A DNA stretch of 64,000 nucleotides from Leptobrachium leishanense. Taxonomy: Eukaryota > Chordata > Amphibia > Anura > Megophryidae. Location of the stretch: assembly GCA_009667805.1 (NCBI GenBank), contig CM019064.1, forward strand, positions 78,862,400 through 78,926,399, given 5' to 3'. The notes under the pieces are model-generated. The model did no database searches. It saw only the letters and a list, made by a program, of their open reading frames with translations, and had not been told where the DNA came from. A program made the position numbers and the translations under genes. Positions 1-12,656 of the stretch are shown here, one piece after another (position 1 is the stretch's first letter; each line of letters begins with the position of its first letter).

Positions 1-175
1 CGTTCAGTGGTTTATCGGATGCGTTCGCTGGGTTTATCAGCGGTGATCGGGGGATCGATTTGGCGCACTTCGGAGACCCTGTGGATAATGCTTAATTCAC
101 TGTAGGGTCAGTGAAATTGAGGTCGCCGAAGTGCGCCAATGGACGAGTACCAAAAATTCAGTGCTCTTCGAATAA
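1..175. mobile_element. Right-hand fragment of a CAGGGTTA-type MITE
   Basis: The window opens inside a repeat that ends near 175 with TTCGAATAACCCT. This is the same terminal motif as the complete element at 1327-2229. It also shares the internal module in which CCCTGTGG and CTGTAGGGTC flank a short spacer, seen again near 2100-2140 and 26930-26970. The left part lies outside the window. It is non-coding and presumably non-autonomous. Confidence 0.6.
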
Positions 176-406
176 CCCTTTGAGTTTTAGCGCCACTAGT
201 ATGGCCTCTTGGCAAACTTATTATGCGTTATTCGCACCAACACCAGACAATGGGAGTAACGACTGAGCAGCGGAGCCATTAACATACAGGATCTCTCCTA
301 AATGTCCTTCAAAATGATAAAGTATTTATTTCATTTTGTTTTCTTTCCTTGTCACAATGAAAGACTTGTATATTTGTATTTTGTGCTAATAAACCTGATG
401 TTATGT

Positions 407-535
407 AAAGGAGGGCTCTGCAACCTTGGCCCTCCAGATGTTTTGGAACTGCATCTCGCTCAGCTACTCTTTAGAATGGCCGAACCTTATGGGAAATGTA
501 GTTCCAAAACATCTGGAGAGCCAAGGTTCCTGGCA
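407..535. repeat. Short foldback repeat just upstream of the homeodomain exon
   Basis: The stretch reading CCTTGGCCCTCCAGATGTTT near 425 returns as its inverse near 505-530 (AACATCTGGAGAGCCAAGG). It can therefore fold into a hairpin with a loop of about 50 nt. Similar AGATGTTT...AAACATCT palindromes occur at 61292-61430 and 62155-62265, so this is probably a hAT-like MITE. It ends only about 60 bp before the splice acceptor at 596. Confidence 0.55.
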
Positions 536-565
536 CCCGGTGTAAACCGTTCATCGTGTCACTAG

Positions 566-862
<297 letters not shown>

Positions 863-984
863 TAATTCCGCACACTAAATGAAACGCCTAGATCCTGTGT
901 TCTTTCAGTGCTCATATCTGCCTTTCTGAGACCCAGTACATCTTCCTTATTATGTAATTCAGTCTGCAGGGTTTAGCATCTGTT

Positions 985-1200
985 GAAACTACAGAGTGTG
1001 TTGACCTCATCGGTGTCCAGCAGGTGGGATATTCAAATCCTGGCAGCTTGGTGACGCTTGTGTGGGCAGAGGAAACTCCTCTGCTTCACACAATGATATC
1101 TAGTAAACGGCAAAGAGAGGGGGGAGAGGAGGATGAAGACACTCCACACTGTCTGACCACTTCAAAAAGCTAAAGTGGTCAGGGTGTATAGAGCAGGTTG
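985..1200. repeat. Dispersed repeat, copy A
   Basis: The segment ends with the hairpin AAAGCTAAAGTGGTCAGG paired with TGACCACTT just before it. It matches 58400-58625 over most of its length, including the CAGCAG-GGGA-ATTCAAAT start, an AGTCCTCT/CTTCACCCA-like module and the GTGGTCAGG hairpin. The two copies are diverged. The family is not named here. Confidence 0.6.
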
Positions 1201-1326
1201 GGGGGGGGACATGCTGGAACGCAGTTCCTGTGCTATTTTTGCAGAGGGAACAGAATTCCCATACACTATAAAACTTGAATTCCGGTGTGCAATCGTATCG
1301 TTCCCTTTTAAATCACAATAAATATA

Positions 1327-2229
1327 CAGGGTTATCCAAAGAGATTCGAATTGCTTGAGAAAGGTAACCGAACGCTGAAAATCAGGGTTCGGTTACCTTT
1401 CCTGGCCATTCGGCTATCCAGAGAGCAGGCAATTCGCCAAATCCTGTCGAATTGCCTGAACATACGGTGCCTGTTCGGTCCCTGTTCGAGGGCAGTGAAA
1501 TCCCCATGAAAAAGCACTGCTTCGGCTATTCAGAGAACACAAACCAGCAGTGAAAGGTTCCCCTAATGCTCTGCCATTCGGTGGTTTAATTCGGCAAATT
1601 TATTCAGGAGAATCCCATAGACTTCAATGTTAAAAATATTCCCGTTTTAATTCAATATCTAATAAACCGTTCATTATAAAATTCTGCAGCAAAAAGTCTC
1701 TTTATTTATAGATTTTTTAGGATACTTTAAGCCTTTTTCTGAATTTTTTAAAAAAAATTAAAAGTCCGATTTTTTTTTTTTTTTTTTTTTTAGTTTGCTT
1801 ATTTTTTTTGTAACAGCCCTCTTTATTATCATTCCCTGGACCTCCTGTGAAAATTTCAGACATTTTCGCTCAGTAGTTTCTTTGCAAACAGCGTTTCTTT
1901 TTCCCAGATTCATACAAATGGTTTTTCTAATTTATTCACTGCCTCCTCTACGTCACAGCTGCTTCGGCTCTGTGTGATTCGGCTCCTTTTCAGCTCCTGT
2001 TCGGCTCCTCTTCGAAGGTTAATCCAGATGTTTTTGCTTGTTTTCAGCGTGCATTCGGTTAGTTTTCGTCAGGTTTTCGGCAGCTTTTCCCTGCAATTCG
2101 GGGACCCTGTGGTACTTGCTGAATACACCGCAGGGTCACCGAAATGCAATCGGCAAAAGGAACCGAATTGAAGAGAACGAAAAGTCACCGAACGTGCGGT
2201 GACTTTTCGAATCTCTTTGGATAACCCTG
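1327..2229. mobile_element. MITE with CAGGGTTATCC terminal inverted repeats
   Basis: The left end CAGGGTTATCCAAAGAGATT and the right end AATCTCTTTGGATAACCCTG are perfect inverted repeats. The left flank is ATA and the right flank CTA, so the target duplication is at most a TA-type one. The interior has no transposase and carries a T-rich run near 1770-1795. A shorter copy of the same interior lies in reverse orientation inside the hAT element near 26860-27440. Shorter elements at 36360-36539 and 51262-51443 share the CAGGGTTATTC end. Confidence 0.8.
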
Positions 2230-2519
2230 CTAGTATTTATCATATATTTTTCTAAAAGCCACATATATAATTAAATATATATCAGATTTGCGTGTCAGTT
2301 TGTGCTAAGCGCAGGATAATTGTAAATAGGGGACAGAAATCTTGGTGTGTTCCCACATTTCTTTTTATAGCACTTGACCCCTGGTTTAGAGTGTCAAAAA
2401 AATAAGTACTTAAACCAAAATACTTGTACATCAAATAGATTATAAATTCCCTTGGGAACAGGGTCCCCCCGAATCAGGTTATCATCCATGTGTGCTATTC
2501 CAATGTGTCAACTCCTTGT

Positions 2520-2580
2520 ACGCTGATCTTGTAAAGCGTTGCGGAAGTTGTGGCGCTATATAAATAAAGGATAATAATAA
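2520..2580 (-). repeat. Fragment of the ATAGCGCC dispersed repeat
   Basis: The sequence AAAGCGTTGCGGAAGTTGTG followed by GCGCTATATAAATAA is the reverse complement of the module at 40495-40535. It belongs to the repeat family also seen at 38225, 44165, 48340 and 51455. Confidence 0.6.
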
Positions 2581-3054
2581 TACTTACTCTCCTCTGTACC
2601 TGTGGTGCACAGGAGATTGCGATCAGCTGCTTCCTGTCGCCACGAACAGGAGGACAGTGAGAACAAGTGGTATGAATTAGTAGTCTGTAATAGGGAGCTG
2701 CTACCGTTTAACGACCTGCGTCACCTTTTGCCATTTGCAGCTCCATATTACTAGCTCGGTCAGAATGCGGCCTATAAATGTTTATTTTCTCTAAACCGGG
2801 AACAATAATTTGTATAATGCCAAATCGTTAAAGACGAGGAATAAATAAGTCACACTAGGACCTTTTACTTTGAGATTTATATCCAAGGAGGCCACATGGG
2901 CCTTTTTTGTCTGATTTGAGCAGCAAATGTTGTCCATGTAAGATGCTTATCTTCTTTTTTCCTTTAAACAGATTGTTCAAGTGATTTTTAGACGGTGTGT
3001 GATTGGCTACAGATTGCTTTATGGGTACACTAATACTTCTCCTTTGTTCTCTAG

Positions 3055-3739
3055 GTCTCGCATACGCCGGGAGCTATTCATAGAAGAAATCCAAGCAGGC
3101 CATGGACAAATCGGTTCTAGTGACTCACCATCAGCCACAAGTAGCAGAGCAGCCCATAGCTCTGAAGGAGACAGCTGTGATGGTGTAGATATGGAAAGCA
3201 CAATGGAAGGGAAACATGGTTCCCTTGACGCAGATGAATTTCATAGTGCAAATAAAAAGTCTCAGGGAGGACAAACAGATTCAGCTTTTGAAGAGAGCGA
3301 AGATGCTAGATCTACTGAGAAAACCGAACCCGCTTGCTCGAGAACAGACAGCCCGGAGGAACCAGTGGAAGAAGGCAGGAGAAAGCGGCAGAGTCGGAGT
3401 TCCCTTCCTGGATCTCAATGTTCTGGAGAAGGTTTGGAAACACCACCAAAATCTTCTACTGAAAAGCATGCCTCTACCTCAGCTGCCTCAAGCATGGTCC
3501 CTGCAAAGGAGAGCACCAATAAGTCTAAAGAAGATGCGGAGAAGTTATCCAGTGTGCCAAGTACAAGTTCGCAGAAAGGAAACTCTATTCAGAGCTTATT
3601 CAGCTTTTCTGAGACGTCGAGTTCCAAAAACACAAGGGACAACACATTGAGGAAAAAGAAAGCCGCAAACTTGAACAGCATAATTCACCGTTTAGAGAAG
3701 GCCGCGAGTCGAGAAGAGCCCATCGAATGGGAGTTTTGA
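3055..3739 (+). CDS. CUX1: CUX1 last coding exon, C-terminal region with stop
   Basis: The exon follows a TTCTCTAG acceptor and begins with the G that completes the split Arg codon. It continues [15 protein letters not shown] and stops at TGA 3737-3739. The open frame in this region starts further upstream at an arbitrary point; the true exon starts at 3055. The middle is a Ser/Glu/Thr-rich, low-complexity tail ([14 protein letters not shown], several Ser/Glu runs), the part of CUX1 linked to repression. The end, [20 protein letters not shown] followed by REEPIEWEF, is the strongly conserved CUX1 C-terminus. The tail is more diverged than the homeodomain, as expected. No frame breaks are seen. 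Confidence 0.95.
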
Positions 3740-4054
3740 GATTAAATTAACCCTGGCTCCACCAAAGCCAGGGAACTGAAACTGGACCTTTCACTGGTTA
3801 TATTGTGTTGCGCACTTACCGCCCTGCAGGCCACAGGGCAAAAACACCATAGGCCAAGGTGCATATAGAAAACAAAAAGGAGCATTAAGCCCAGTTTTAT
3901 GTTGTGTTTTCGACGACGAAAACTGAAATATGTAGTCAAGCTTTTTTTGTACCCTGAAGTGTTTTTACTATTGCCCTATGTGATTTTCACACTTTCTGGA
4001 ATAACTCTTACAGCTTTGCCTTGTGCCCTCCTTTTCAGCGTGGGCTTAAATGAA

Positions 4055-4060
4055 AATAAA
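4055..4060 (+). terminator. Candidate proximal poly(A) signal of CUX1
   Basis: The hexamer AATAAA lies about 315 bp after the stop codon and is followed closely by a genomic A-run (4066-4077). The A-run makes internal priming a risk for any cDNA that ends here. Distal signals are more likely if the UTR is long. Confidence 0.3.
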
Positions 4061-6270
4061 ATTACAAAAAAAAAAAAGTACATGAAAAAGATAGAACCCG
4101 CAAAATAAATTGGGGGGATTTTTATCTGCCATGTAATGGCCGCAGAGCGATACTACACTATGATCTTATACCAGGAAAAGGAGGATGTTTTTTTCAGGAA
4201 AATAAGGTTGTTTTCATTTATTATTTTTTTACATTTTTTTTTTCTTTTTTGTAGCTGTTTCAGTTGCCACTAAGAGATTGCACAGTCAACTGACTCTAAA
4301 CACACTAGTTTTGATTCCTATTTTCAAGAAGAGAAAATCCTGCTTGGAACTTTGAAATGAAGCAAACACATCTACTCCACTTATTTTCTAACAAAAGTCA
4401 CATCAGGAAAAAAAAATGAATTTGTGGTAGCTGACGTAGTGTTTTTTCTTGTTAGTGGAATAGAATCTAGTGCACATTGTTTCATAGCTTTAACTGATTC
4501 TGGTCTTTTCCAGACCAGGGTTTGTTTATTACACTCCATTTAGGCCAAATCAGGACAAAAGATCTGAAATAGGTATTTTATAATCTGCTTTTTAACCTCT
4601 AACCACAGAGTACGCTGATCAGACCTCATATTATGGGGGGGACAAAGGGTACAAGTTGGAATGGTACCATGTACTGGTTCAGTTGATCTGTGAGTTATCA
4701 ATATTTAATTAGATTTTCTGCTTCGACATGTCCATCTGTTGATTTTTTTGAAGGATAGATGGCCATTGGAGCCTAGGTAAACCCATTTAATTAACCATTT
4801 ATGCTTCCGGAAAGGATGCATACACGTGTGACATTTTGAGAAATGCAGTCCAATCAAACCCCTTTTTTTATGTAAAAGAAGAAAAAAAAACTCTCTACTG
4901 TTATAGTACAATGTAAATAGATTAATATAAAGAAAAAAAAACCAAAAGAACGATTTAATGAAATTAAGTTTGTAGCTCTGAGCGATATTTTATAATGAAG
5001 ACAATTTCTCTTTTAAAGTACGACTCCCATTCCAATTTGTATCCTATCCCTCCGTGCTGTCAATAAATGTGTGTGCGCGAGTAAAGAGAAGGATGGGAAT
5101 AATTGTGTATGCAATTTTATAAGTCTGTGTATTTTCTTATGTACCTGTGCACACATAGAGTGCATTACTGCCACCTTTTTCAATAAGCTGGTTTATCTGT
5201 TTTGGCTTCTACAAGTTTTGCTGAACTAGACTCCTTTATTGCCATATCTTAAAAACTAACAATAGATGATTTCAGTATATATATATTTTTTTTGCTTATT
5301 TATAGGTGCTGTATTTTATTATCTGATTGTTAGGAAGGGATAAAACGGGGGCAAATATTCTTTAGAGGGATAGACTGCCGGCAGTATTGGGTATAATTTA
5401 CAAGATGTAGTTGTCATACTGTATATTATTGATTTGAAGATTTTTTTTTTGACCTTTTTGTGTATCATTGCAACATTTTTGTCTTAGGTCAGCATCGTTT
5501 GATGACGTTATTTGGTGCATTCATTACTTAAGTTTAAATAATATTTTTATTTCTTGTTTTTGTTTTGTTCCTCTTTTTTCTTATTGTTTGTTCTTTTTTT
5601 TTTCTTCTTTTTTTTCACCAAACAAACAAAAAAAGGATGCTCCTTATACTAAACCTCATTGAACTTGTATTATTTAGTAGAAAAGTTTTAAGGTATAGAA
5701 CCACATTTCTTGTATGAACGTACAGACAATGCTCTTCATGTACATTATTTGGATAAAATGTAGCGGCACTTCAGGGTTTAGAACACACTGAAATATTTAA
5801 AAGTAAAGAAGGATAAAGGCTCTGGGAGGCAAAGAGGCAAACATTTGAAAATAATCCAATTATTGTTTCACTTCATCTTAAACGGCACTTTTTGCTAGTT
5901 CTAAGTATTGTTATTTTCTTTACATTTTTGTTTCAGGGTTCTGATCGACAAAGTATGGTTTGGTAAAAAAAAAAATTTTTTATTAAATTGAAACATTTGT
6001 GCATATTCATTCATATCATGTAGTTTAGGACAAGAACATTGAAAGCTTCATTGACCACGTGGAATCTATCCCATAGAAAATATTCTTTAGTTCCTTTTTG
6101 GAATATTTTTAAAGATGGGGGGGATATTATGTTTGTTGTTTTATTTTCTAAATTGGATACCTCTTCAGAATACATTTCAAAATTGGATTGCAAATACAAG
6201 CTACTGTAGTCGCGTACCGTTGGCTTTTAAACTATAACCTTTCGCCTGTAAATTTCTGTATTATCGTCAT

Positions 6271-6449
6271 CAGTGTTTCTCAAACCTGTCCTCAGTACCC
6301 CCTAACGGGCCGGATTTTCCCCACCTTGGGGAATTGCAGACTGAATCCTGCAATCACTGAGCAGCAAATCATATCACTTGTGCTGTGCTTCAGATATCTG
6401 GCAAACCTGGCCTGTTAGGGGGTCCTGAGGACAGGTTTGAGAAACACTG
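6271..6449. mobile_element. hAT-type MITE, copy 1
   Basis: The ends CAGTGTTTCTCAAACCTGTC and the inverse GACAGGTTTGAGAAACACTG are perfect inverted repeats. The flanking octamers ATCGTCAT and ATCTACAT match at 6 of 8 bases, consistent with an eroded 8-bp hAT target duplication. It has no coding capacity. A second copy in the opposite orientation is at 49650-49830. Confidence 0.8.
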
Positions 6450-6724
6450 ATCTACATCATAACCTGGTTCAGACCAAAACGTGTAGTTAACTTTTAAGTT
6501 CCCGTCTTGGCTCTTACATTTGTTAGGAATCTCTAACTCCTGCTCTATAAACCATTGTAAGCACGTTAAACGGAGTTGATTTGGTTAAAGTTTCAGTGCA
6601 CCTTCCACGTGGTAGCCAAGAAAAGGTCTAATCGGCATGGCCACTGGCCACCCTGATATACATGCACTCCTGTTTTTGCTTAGCAATATCCGTTAAGAAG
6701 GCTCCAATAAACCACAATATTCAC

Positions 6725-7125
6725 CCCCCCCCCCCTGACAGTTTTCCCGAGTGTGGCTCGGGGTTAGCTTTCAGTGCTGAAAGCGGTAACCACGAGCCAC
6801 ATTCGGGCTGCATACATCACCTGTCCATGCGCTCCCTCGCTGACCCCCGCAGTCTCCTCCGGCGACCTCATACTTCCTGATTCCCTTCTCGCGAGAAGGG
6901 AACCAGGAAGTATTAGGGTCGCGATCGCCGAAGGAGACTGCGGTGGACAACGGAGGGAGCGCAGGGACAGGTGATGTATCCAGCGGCATCCCGAGTGTTG
7001 TTTGGGGTTACTGCTTCCAGCATAGGAATTTAACCCCGAGCCACACTCGGGAATACCACTAGGGGGCCAAAAAAAATAAAAATGGACCGATTCTGACATC
7101 TAAAAGATGTCAGAATCGTAACGCT
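6725..7125. mobile_element. Degenerate piggyBac-like MITE
   Basis: The interior carries CCCGAGTGTGGCTCGGGGTT and its inverse, as well as the GAAGGGAACCAGGAAGTA module found in the better preserved copy at 12319-12656. The right end CGCTAGGGAAGCTAAAT is a mutated form of that copy's ACCGCTAGGGAGGTTAA. The left end follows a poly-C tract and is eroded. Open frames across it on both strands are by-products of the palindromic GC-rich interior. Confidence 0.65.
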
Positions 7126-7134
7126 AGGGAAGCT

Positions 7135-7290
7135 AAATAAGGTGGATTTAGTCCATCACCAGAAGTAAGATGACAGCGTTTCGACCAAAATAAGTCTTTG
7201 TCTAGACTTGACAAAGGCCTATTCTGGTCGAAATGTTGTCATCTTACTTCTCTTGATGGAATCCACCTTAAAATCCACCTTATTTAATAT
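7135..7290. repeat. Inverted pair of hammerhead-like retroposon ends
   Basis: AGAAGTAAGATGACAGCGTT near 7162 and its near-inverse ending GTTGTCATCTTACTTCT near 7252 form a hairpin of about 45-bp arms. Each arm, read outward, contains GGTCGAAA followed by YGYTGTC. This resembles the 3' half of a hammerhead core (GAAA, short stem III, GUC). The right arm also has CTTGAC-AAAGGCC before it. The outer flanks repeat AATAAGGTGGATTT and AAAATCCACCTTATT. Confidence 0.55.
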
Positions 7291-7389
7291 TGGGGTTTAT
7301 TGAAGTCATTTTATTGATATTGCTGTTTTGGGGCCATGGAGCAAGGACCCCCATCCAATTACCTACCATCTACGGTGCTATATTAAAAA

Positions 7390-7410
7390 AATATATATAT
7401 ATATATATAT
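7390..7410. repeat. (AT)n microsatellite
   Basis: An uninterrupted AT dinucleotide run of about 10 units. Confidence 0.9.
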
Positions 7411-10400
7411 GACTTGTTTGACTACCCCCATACATTATTGACCGCTCAATCCTTATGCTGTAGCCGTGCATGTTCTTCTTAATGGGTTAGTATTACTTGC
7501 GTTTAGGAACACTAATTGGTATTGGTTCTTTTATTATAATTTTTATTTTCTTTTGTAACCAGACTGTTACGAAGTGAATCAAAATGTATTTTTCGTTTTT
7601 TTAATAGTTTTCATTGCCACCATCGAGATCGATTCTTCGGGATGGCAGAAACGTGTTATTATGTGTATGCTTGCATGAGCAAGTTATTTTAAGTAGTTAA
7701 ATTCCAAAAACAAGCACAAAAACTATTCTGCAATAAACTGTTTAACATTTACGGAACGTGTATTAAAGTCATGTAACTCAGGAAAGGTTCCTAGCACACT
7801 GACTTTTTTGTTAAATCGTTATAAAGCCTTACTCTTTAGGGTATAGGTTTTCATCATTAATAAAGGACAGTCTAGCCACCTCGACCACTTTTTTTAAATT
7901 TTATTGGTCCTGATCACCAGCTTGTAGCCTGTTCCACTTGGAAAATTTTTGTTGTTCATAGCAAACCAAGAGCCTATTCTGACATAGAGAAATATCGATG
8001 CCAACTAATAATCAGTTTTAATTTCGACCACTAAAATAGAACTAAAGCTAAATGGCATTTTAGTCGAACTATGTCTTAACTAAATTACCATTAGTCCCTC
8101 CCCAACATTTTCATCTAGTTTTTATTAGTTGTCAGATTTTTGTCAGTTTTAGCCATCAGTGGTATCTGCACCAGAGGACTCCATAGAGACAAGCGAGACC
8201 ATACGTGGTCTTGCGTAAGCAGGGTCACCCTGGTTCCACAAATTGATTCTGGGAACAGTTTGTGACCAGTGTCCTACTGAATACCGCCAGGAGAGGTCAC
8301 TGCATACTGCACTGTGTGACCAGAGGTAAATGAGGGATTTTAAGTGTCAAGGGATTTTGCAAAATCACTTAACCCCAGGGTCTCCAAGTCTCCAATTCTT
8401 TTCTGAATACCCACCTGAGACCAGAATAATGGGCTACTATGAATTAGATCATTGTTCTCTATGTAGCTGATGATTAATCCTTCCTATACAAAAAGGAATA
8501 CCTTAAAGTAAGCAGCTGTTAAAGCCAGCCTGCTGCTCCAGCCAATAAATTTACGAGCAAGGCTTTTAAACTTTACAAGTGAGCTGTTACGTATTATGGT
8601 TGGGACGGAATAGGGACCCAAAATGTATATGTGCTTTGGTACTTCTTAAATTAGCATTAAGTCCCTGTTTGCCATACATGATAGCACAATCTACTTGTTC
8701 TGCTCATCCTTTGTGAGAAGTACCACTTTTTTTGGTTGTTGCCTTTGAAACCAGGGTAATAAAAAAACAGATTATTGACACATTATAATTACCTTGTACT
8801 GAGATCACTGGTTTAGTAATCCTGTTGTAATTTCGATTTTAATATTCGTGTGGATCACTGGAAGAAAACACTTAAAGAAAGCCCCCCCCCCACACACACA
8901 CACACCCAATTGACATGAAGCAGCAGGTTTCCTTAATACTATTTTTGAGATCCTCATTTTTAGGCTACATATATTTACCACTCCTTTCTCCTCTTCATAC
9001 GTAGAGAGCTGTGTCCCTCAAATCTGCAGTCCATCTTTAGTTTATAACCATGCATTATGTCTCCAATAATATGCAAAGAGTGTCTTTGGAATCCACATGT
9101 TTTGGGAACACACTGGTACCAAACCATTTAACACTGTAAAATGGATTATAGCAATAATTTTGTTAATTAGAAGACACGGTACGTGGTTCTCTTTGCTTAA
9201 ACCATAGATGTGTTTCCAGCTGAAGTTGGAGTATTATTTACAGGTTTTAAATTATGAACCAGTGCATTTTATAGCTTGCCTCTGAAAGTAAGATCTAATT
9301 AATAAGAGATTTTTAAATGGCCCTAATTGATGGGCCTCGGATTGTTTTAAGTGTCCCACAAATATTTATCATCTGAGATTTCTTAAGATACTTCTGAACA
9401 ATATTTAGTTTTAAGATTAGTTTAAGATTTAAAACCTCCGCCATGTATACTATGATAAAATGAACCATAAAGCAAATCAATTTTTATATTTTTCATATTC
9501 AATAAAATAGGCCTGACTGCGGCAAGTGTGTAGAAATCAAAGTTCTTCAAATAGAATACAAAATTCTTGTCATTATCATCTTGTCATATATTAAATTAGA
9601 GTTTCACTATGCCACCTTTTGGTCCACTTAGGAATCCTATGAGATTACCCCTATTCGTTCTACTTTCATATGAACATGCATAGGTTTGTATAAAAGCAAC
9701 AGTAAACATGTAACACTAAATTCAAATTTACACTTTCCAGGAGTAGTAGTGTTATTGCATTGTGTACCAATGGGCCCTCTTGCAACCCGGTCAGTAACAG
9801 GGAAGCCAGTTGGAGAAGAAATTGTCACAAGCCAATATCCCTTACAAGCTGCCTATTCCGACCTGGCCAATGTAGTAACAGCTCGAGTCAGAATAACTAG
9901 AGGCTGCAAACAGATCCTGGTAGTGGCTCCGCTGCTGATATCTGCTACGGGAGTTCATACGACTCCAGGGAGCCAAGTGTGACACTTGTGCAGGAGCCAT
10001 GGCGGGACCAAGGAAGGACACAGAGAACTATTTGTTCCTGGTCTTTCCCTACGTACCGTATAGGAAGCGGGAGAACCACCCTGGAGATCAACAGGAGATC
10101 AGAGGCGACTTTGGGATTTTTCTAGGAGTTTACTTGAAGGTGTTAAGTGATATTGCAAAAGGAAATCCACTTAACACATGTTCTGAAAGACAGATTTTTT
10201 TTCAGAAATATCGGCTCCAGAAGAGAACAACAAGCTGTGTTGGAATAGCTAGTTCTTCTCCTCCTATGTGCAAATTAAGGTCTCCATTACAAAGTACATG
10301 AGCCCTTAATGTACAGTAAGCAAATGCTAACTCAGAGCCACCAGGTCGGAATAGCAATTGCAACTGTTAACGTCTTGCACCATTATGTATAACGGCAAGA

Positions 10401-11259
10401 TTGGAAGTTGGCCCCATTCTTACAGAGCAATAGTATCTGCATAAGTGGTCACAACAGTGGAAAGTTTAAGTAGGGAGATCTCATTGATAATTTTATCCTA
10501 ACACTCCAAGGAACTCTAGCTACTATTCTGACACGTTTTTGAATGAAAGTTGCATTAATCATTCTGCAAGGGTTAGAATTTATTTTTATTCAAATGTAAA
10601 CTTTCTCATTGAATTTTTTTGTTGTTTTTCAGCATGTTATGTAATATGTATTCTATACCTTTTAAAGCACAAGTATTCACCTCATGCTAGATATTTATTA
10701 CCCTCTGCTTGGAACATATCTCCCGATATTGGGAGGTATATATGCAGGAAGCATTATTGCTTTGGCCTGTGAGTCACATCACCATTGTTATTAATGATGT
10801 GGAGAGGTATGGTCTTCCCTGCAAAGGTGTCATGGCACACCAAGCCCTGTGTTAATGTAGTGCACCACAGTCATACTTGTGTAACTAGAGATTCTTCACG
10901 GGTGTCCCCAGAATCCAGACTGCACAATGGGGCCCAAAATCATGACCGTCACACCAAAAACAGGACCTCTAGAAGTTGTGTTTAATAGCAATCTATTTAC
11001 ATAAAAAGAAAATGTTATAAATGTACATGAACTACATTTGTGTTGGGGCTTACTCCACAAGATCTGGCTTTTCTGACCAAAACGTCCTTTCACATTGTGT
11101 AGTAGCTTCTGCAATAATACACAATCCCACTTATGACATTAGAAAAGTGATAAGCAATATCTATTTACAAGTGATGTAAAAAGCATTGTATGTATATGTA
11201 TATAATGTAGATGGGATAAACCAGGTTAGTACAGATGCCAAAATCACCAGAGTATAACC

Positions 11260-11345
11260 GTAGTAGCTTTTTTATTGGACTACCGTTGCATTTGAAAGAC
11301 AAGCTTTCGAGCGTATACCTCTTCTTCAGATCAGTGGCCATGAAC
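11260..11345 (-). repeat. Dispersed repeat with hammerhead-like core
   Basis: Read on the minus strand, CTGAAGA (11323-11329) is followed by a short hairpin (GAG...CTC), then GAAA (11305-11308) and GCTTGTC. The order CUGANGA, stem II, GAAA, stem III, UH is that of a hammerhead ribozyme. I do not find a convincing stem I here, so this is scored as a remnant. Confidence 0.4.
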
Positions 11346-11690
11346 CTTTTCTACAAACACATGATCCAATTCATTGCCATCACTAGAACACAGACATAGA
11401 TGTAAACTGATGCATCAGATACTGGGTTATAGTTACATTTTATTCCAATATCTATTAATTTCACTTTTCAGGTTTTTTTTTTTACTATTCTGCAATGAAA
11501 GTCATTTCGTGAAAACGGCACATTGATGTATGTATAGCAAAGAAAAAAACATTTAATAAGCCAATGTCCCCAAGTCCTTTACATTATTATTTATGTTCAT
11601 AAACAGTCTTCCAATGTCAAGTTAAAATTCCTTTCCGTAATCGGATATTATTGATCTTACCTTATTAATGCATTATATTTTATGTTTTAA

Positions 11691-11763
11691 CCGCTTAAGG
11701 AACAAGGGTCTTTAAAGACCATGCATTTATGACAGAACCGTTACGTCATTGGTCCTTAGGGGG
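11691..11763. mobile_element. Short TTAA-flanked hairpin MITE, copy 1
   Basis: The element CCGCTTAAGG...CCTTAGGGGG is flanked by TTAA at 11687-11690 and a mutated TTAG at 11764. The interior (AAGGGTCTTTAAAGACC; ACGTCATTGGTCC) matches the copy at 50135-50207, which has intact TTAA on both sides. TTAA duplications are typical of piggyBac-type insertion. Confidence 0.65.
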
Positions 11764-12318
11764 TTAGGGCAGTGACTTATGGCCTATTCAGTTGATCAGC
11801 TATTTTAAACCTGTTGCTCTGTTGGAATACCTAAACATTTGCTGTTTCCAGCTCTATATAGAAGCTCTGAACTAGCATACAGAGGTGGGTCCCACAAACA
11901 ACTCCCATTTTTAATGCCCTGCTACAAAGTATTGTAAATATAGTACTGTGCTGTGTATATATAATATATATAATCCAATGCAGGACACTCACCACGTTAG
12001 AATAATGTATTCTCTATTCCCCAATAATGCTGTTATTGTATATAAACTGTTCCGATCACCACCGGGCTCCATGGAAACATACTGGCTATTCTATGGATTA
12101 TGGCATATTGCCATCATCTTGTCAGGTCTGACGTAAAAAAAAAATTGTATCTGTACTTGAATGTTCAGATTTGATAGTATAATTCTCTCATTATGATTGA
12201 AATGAATATCCTGTACAAACTGATAAAATTATACTAAAATTTGTGTAGTTTGCTTTCTATTTTACTTGGTACTTATTACTAGTGATTTTGTCAGTTCCCC
12301 AGACAAACACTACCTTAA

Positions 12319-12656
12319 CCTCCCTGGCGGTGATCCCGAGTGTGTCTCGGGGTTAAATTTCACCGCTGAAAGCGCTAACCCAGAGACACACTCGGGCTGG
12401 ATACATTACCTCTCAGTGCGCTCCCTCGATGATCTCTGCAGCCTCCCCCGGCGATCGTGACCTCCTACTTCCTGGATTCCTTCTCGCAAGGAGGAAACCA
12501 GGAAGTATAAGGTCTTTGTCGCCAGGGTGTTGCTCAGGGTTACCGCTTCCAACATAGGAATTTAACCTCGAGCCACACTCGGGATGCCGCTAGGGGGGCA
12601 AAAAAATAGAGCGATTTCAGCAAAGATTTTGCTGAAGAAATTGACCGCTAGGGAGG
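12319..12656. mobile_element. piggyBac-like MITE with TTAA duplication
   Basis: TTAA at 12315-12318 and 12657-12660 flank terminal repeats CCTCCCTGGCGGT and ACCGCTAGGGAGG. The TTAA target and the CCTCCC end are typical of piggyBac-derived non-autonomous elements. The interior has subterminal palindromes around CCCGAGTGTGTCTCGGGG. There is no transposase. Confidence 0.85.

Noticed and set aside
6764..7099. 111-codon minus-strand frame and companions on the plus strand
   Set aside because: They lie over a palindromic MITE.
9637..10301. Overlapping open frames of about 100 codons (9686-9982, 9999-10301)
   Set aside because: No recognisable domain, no splice context, and located in the probable UTR or intron; treated as chance frames.
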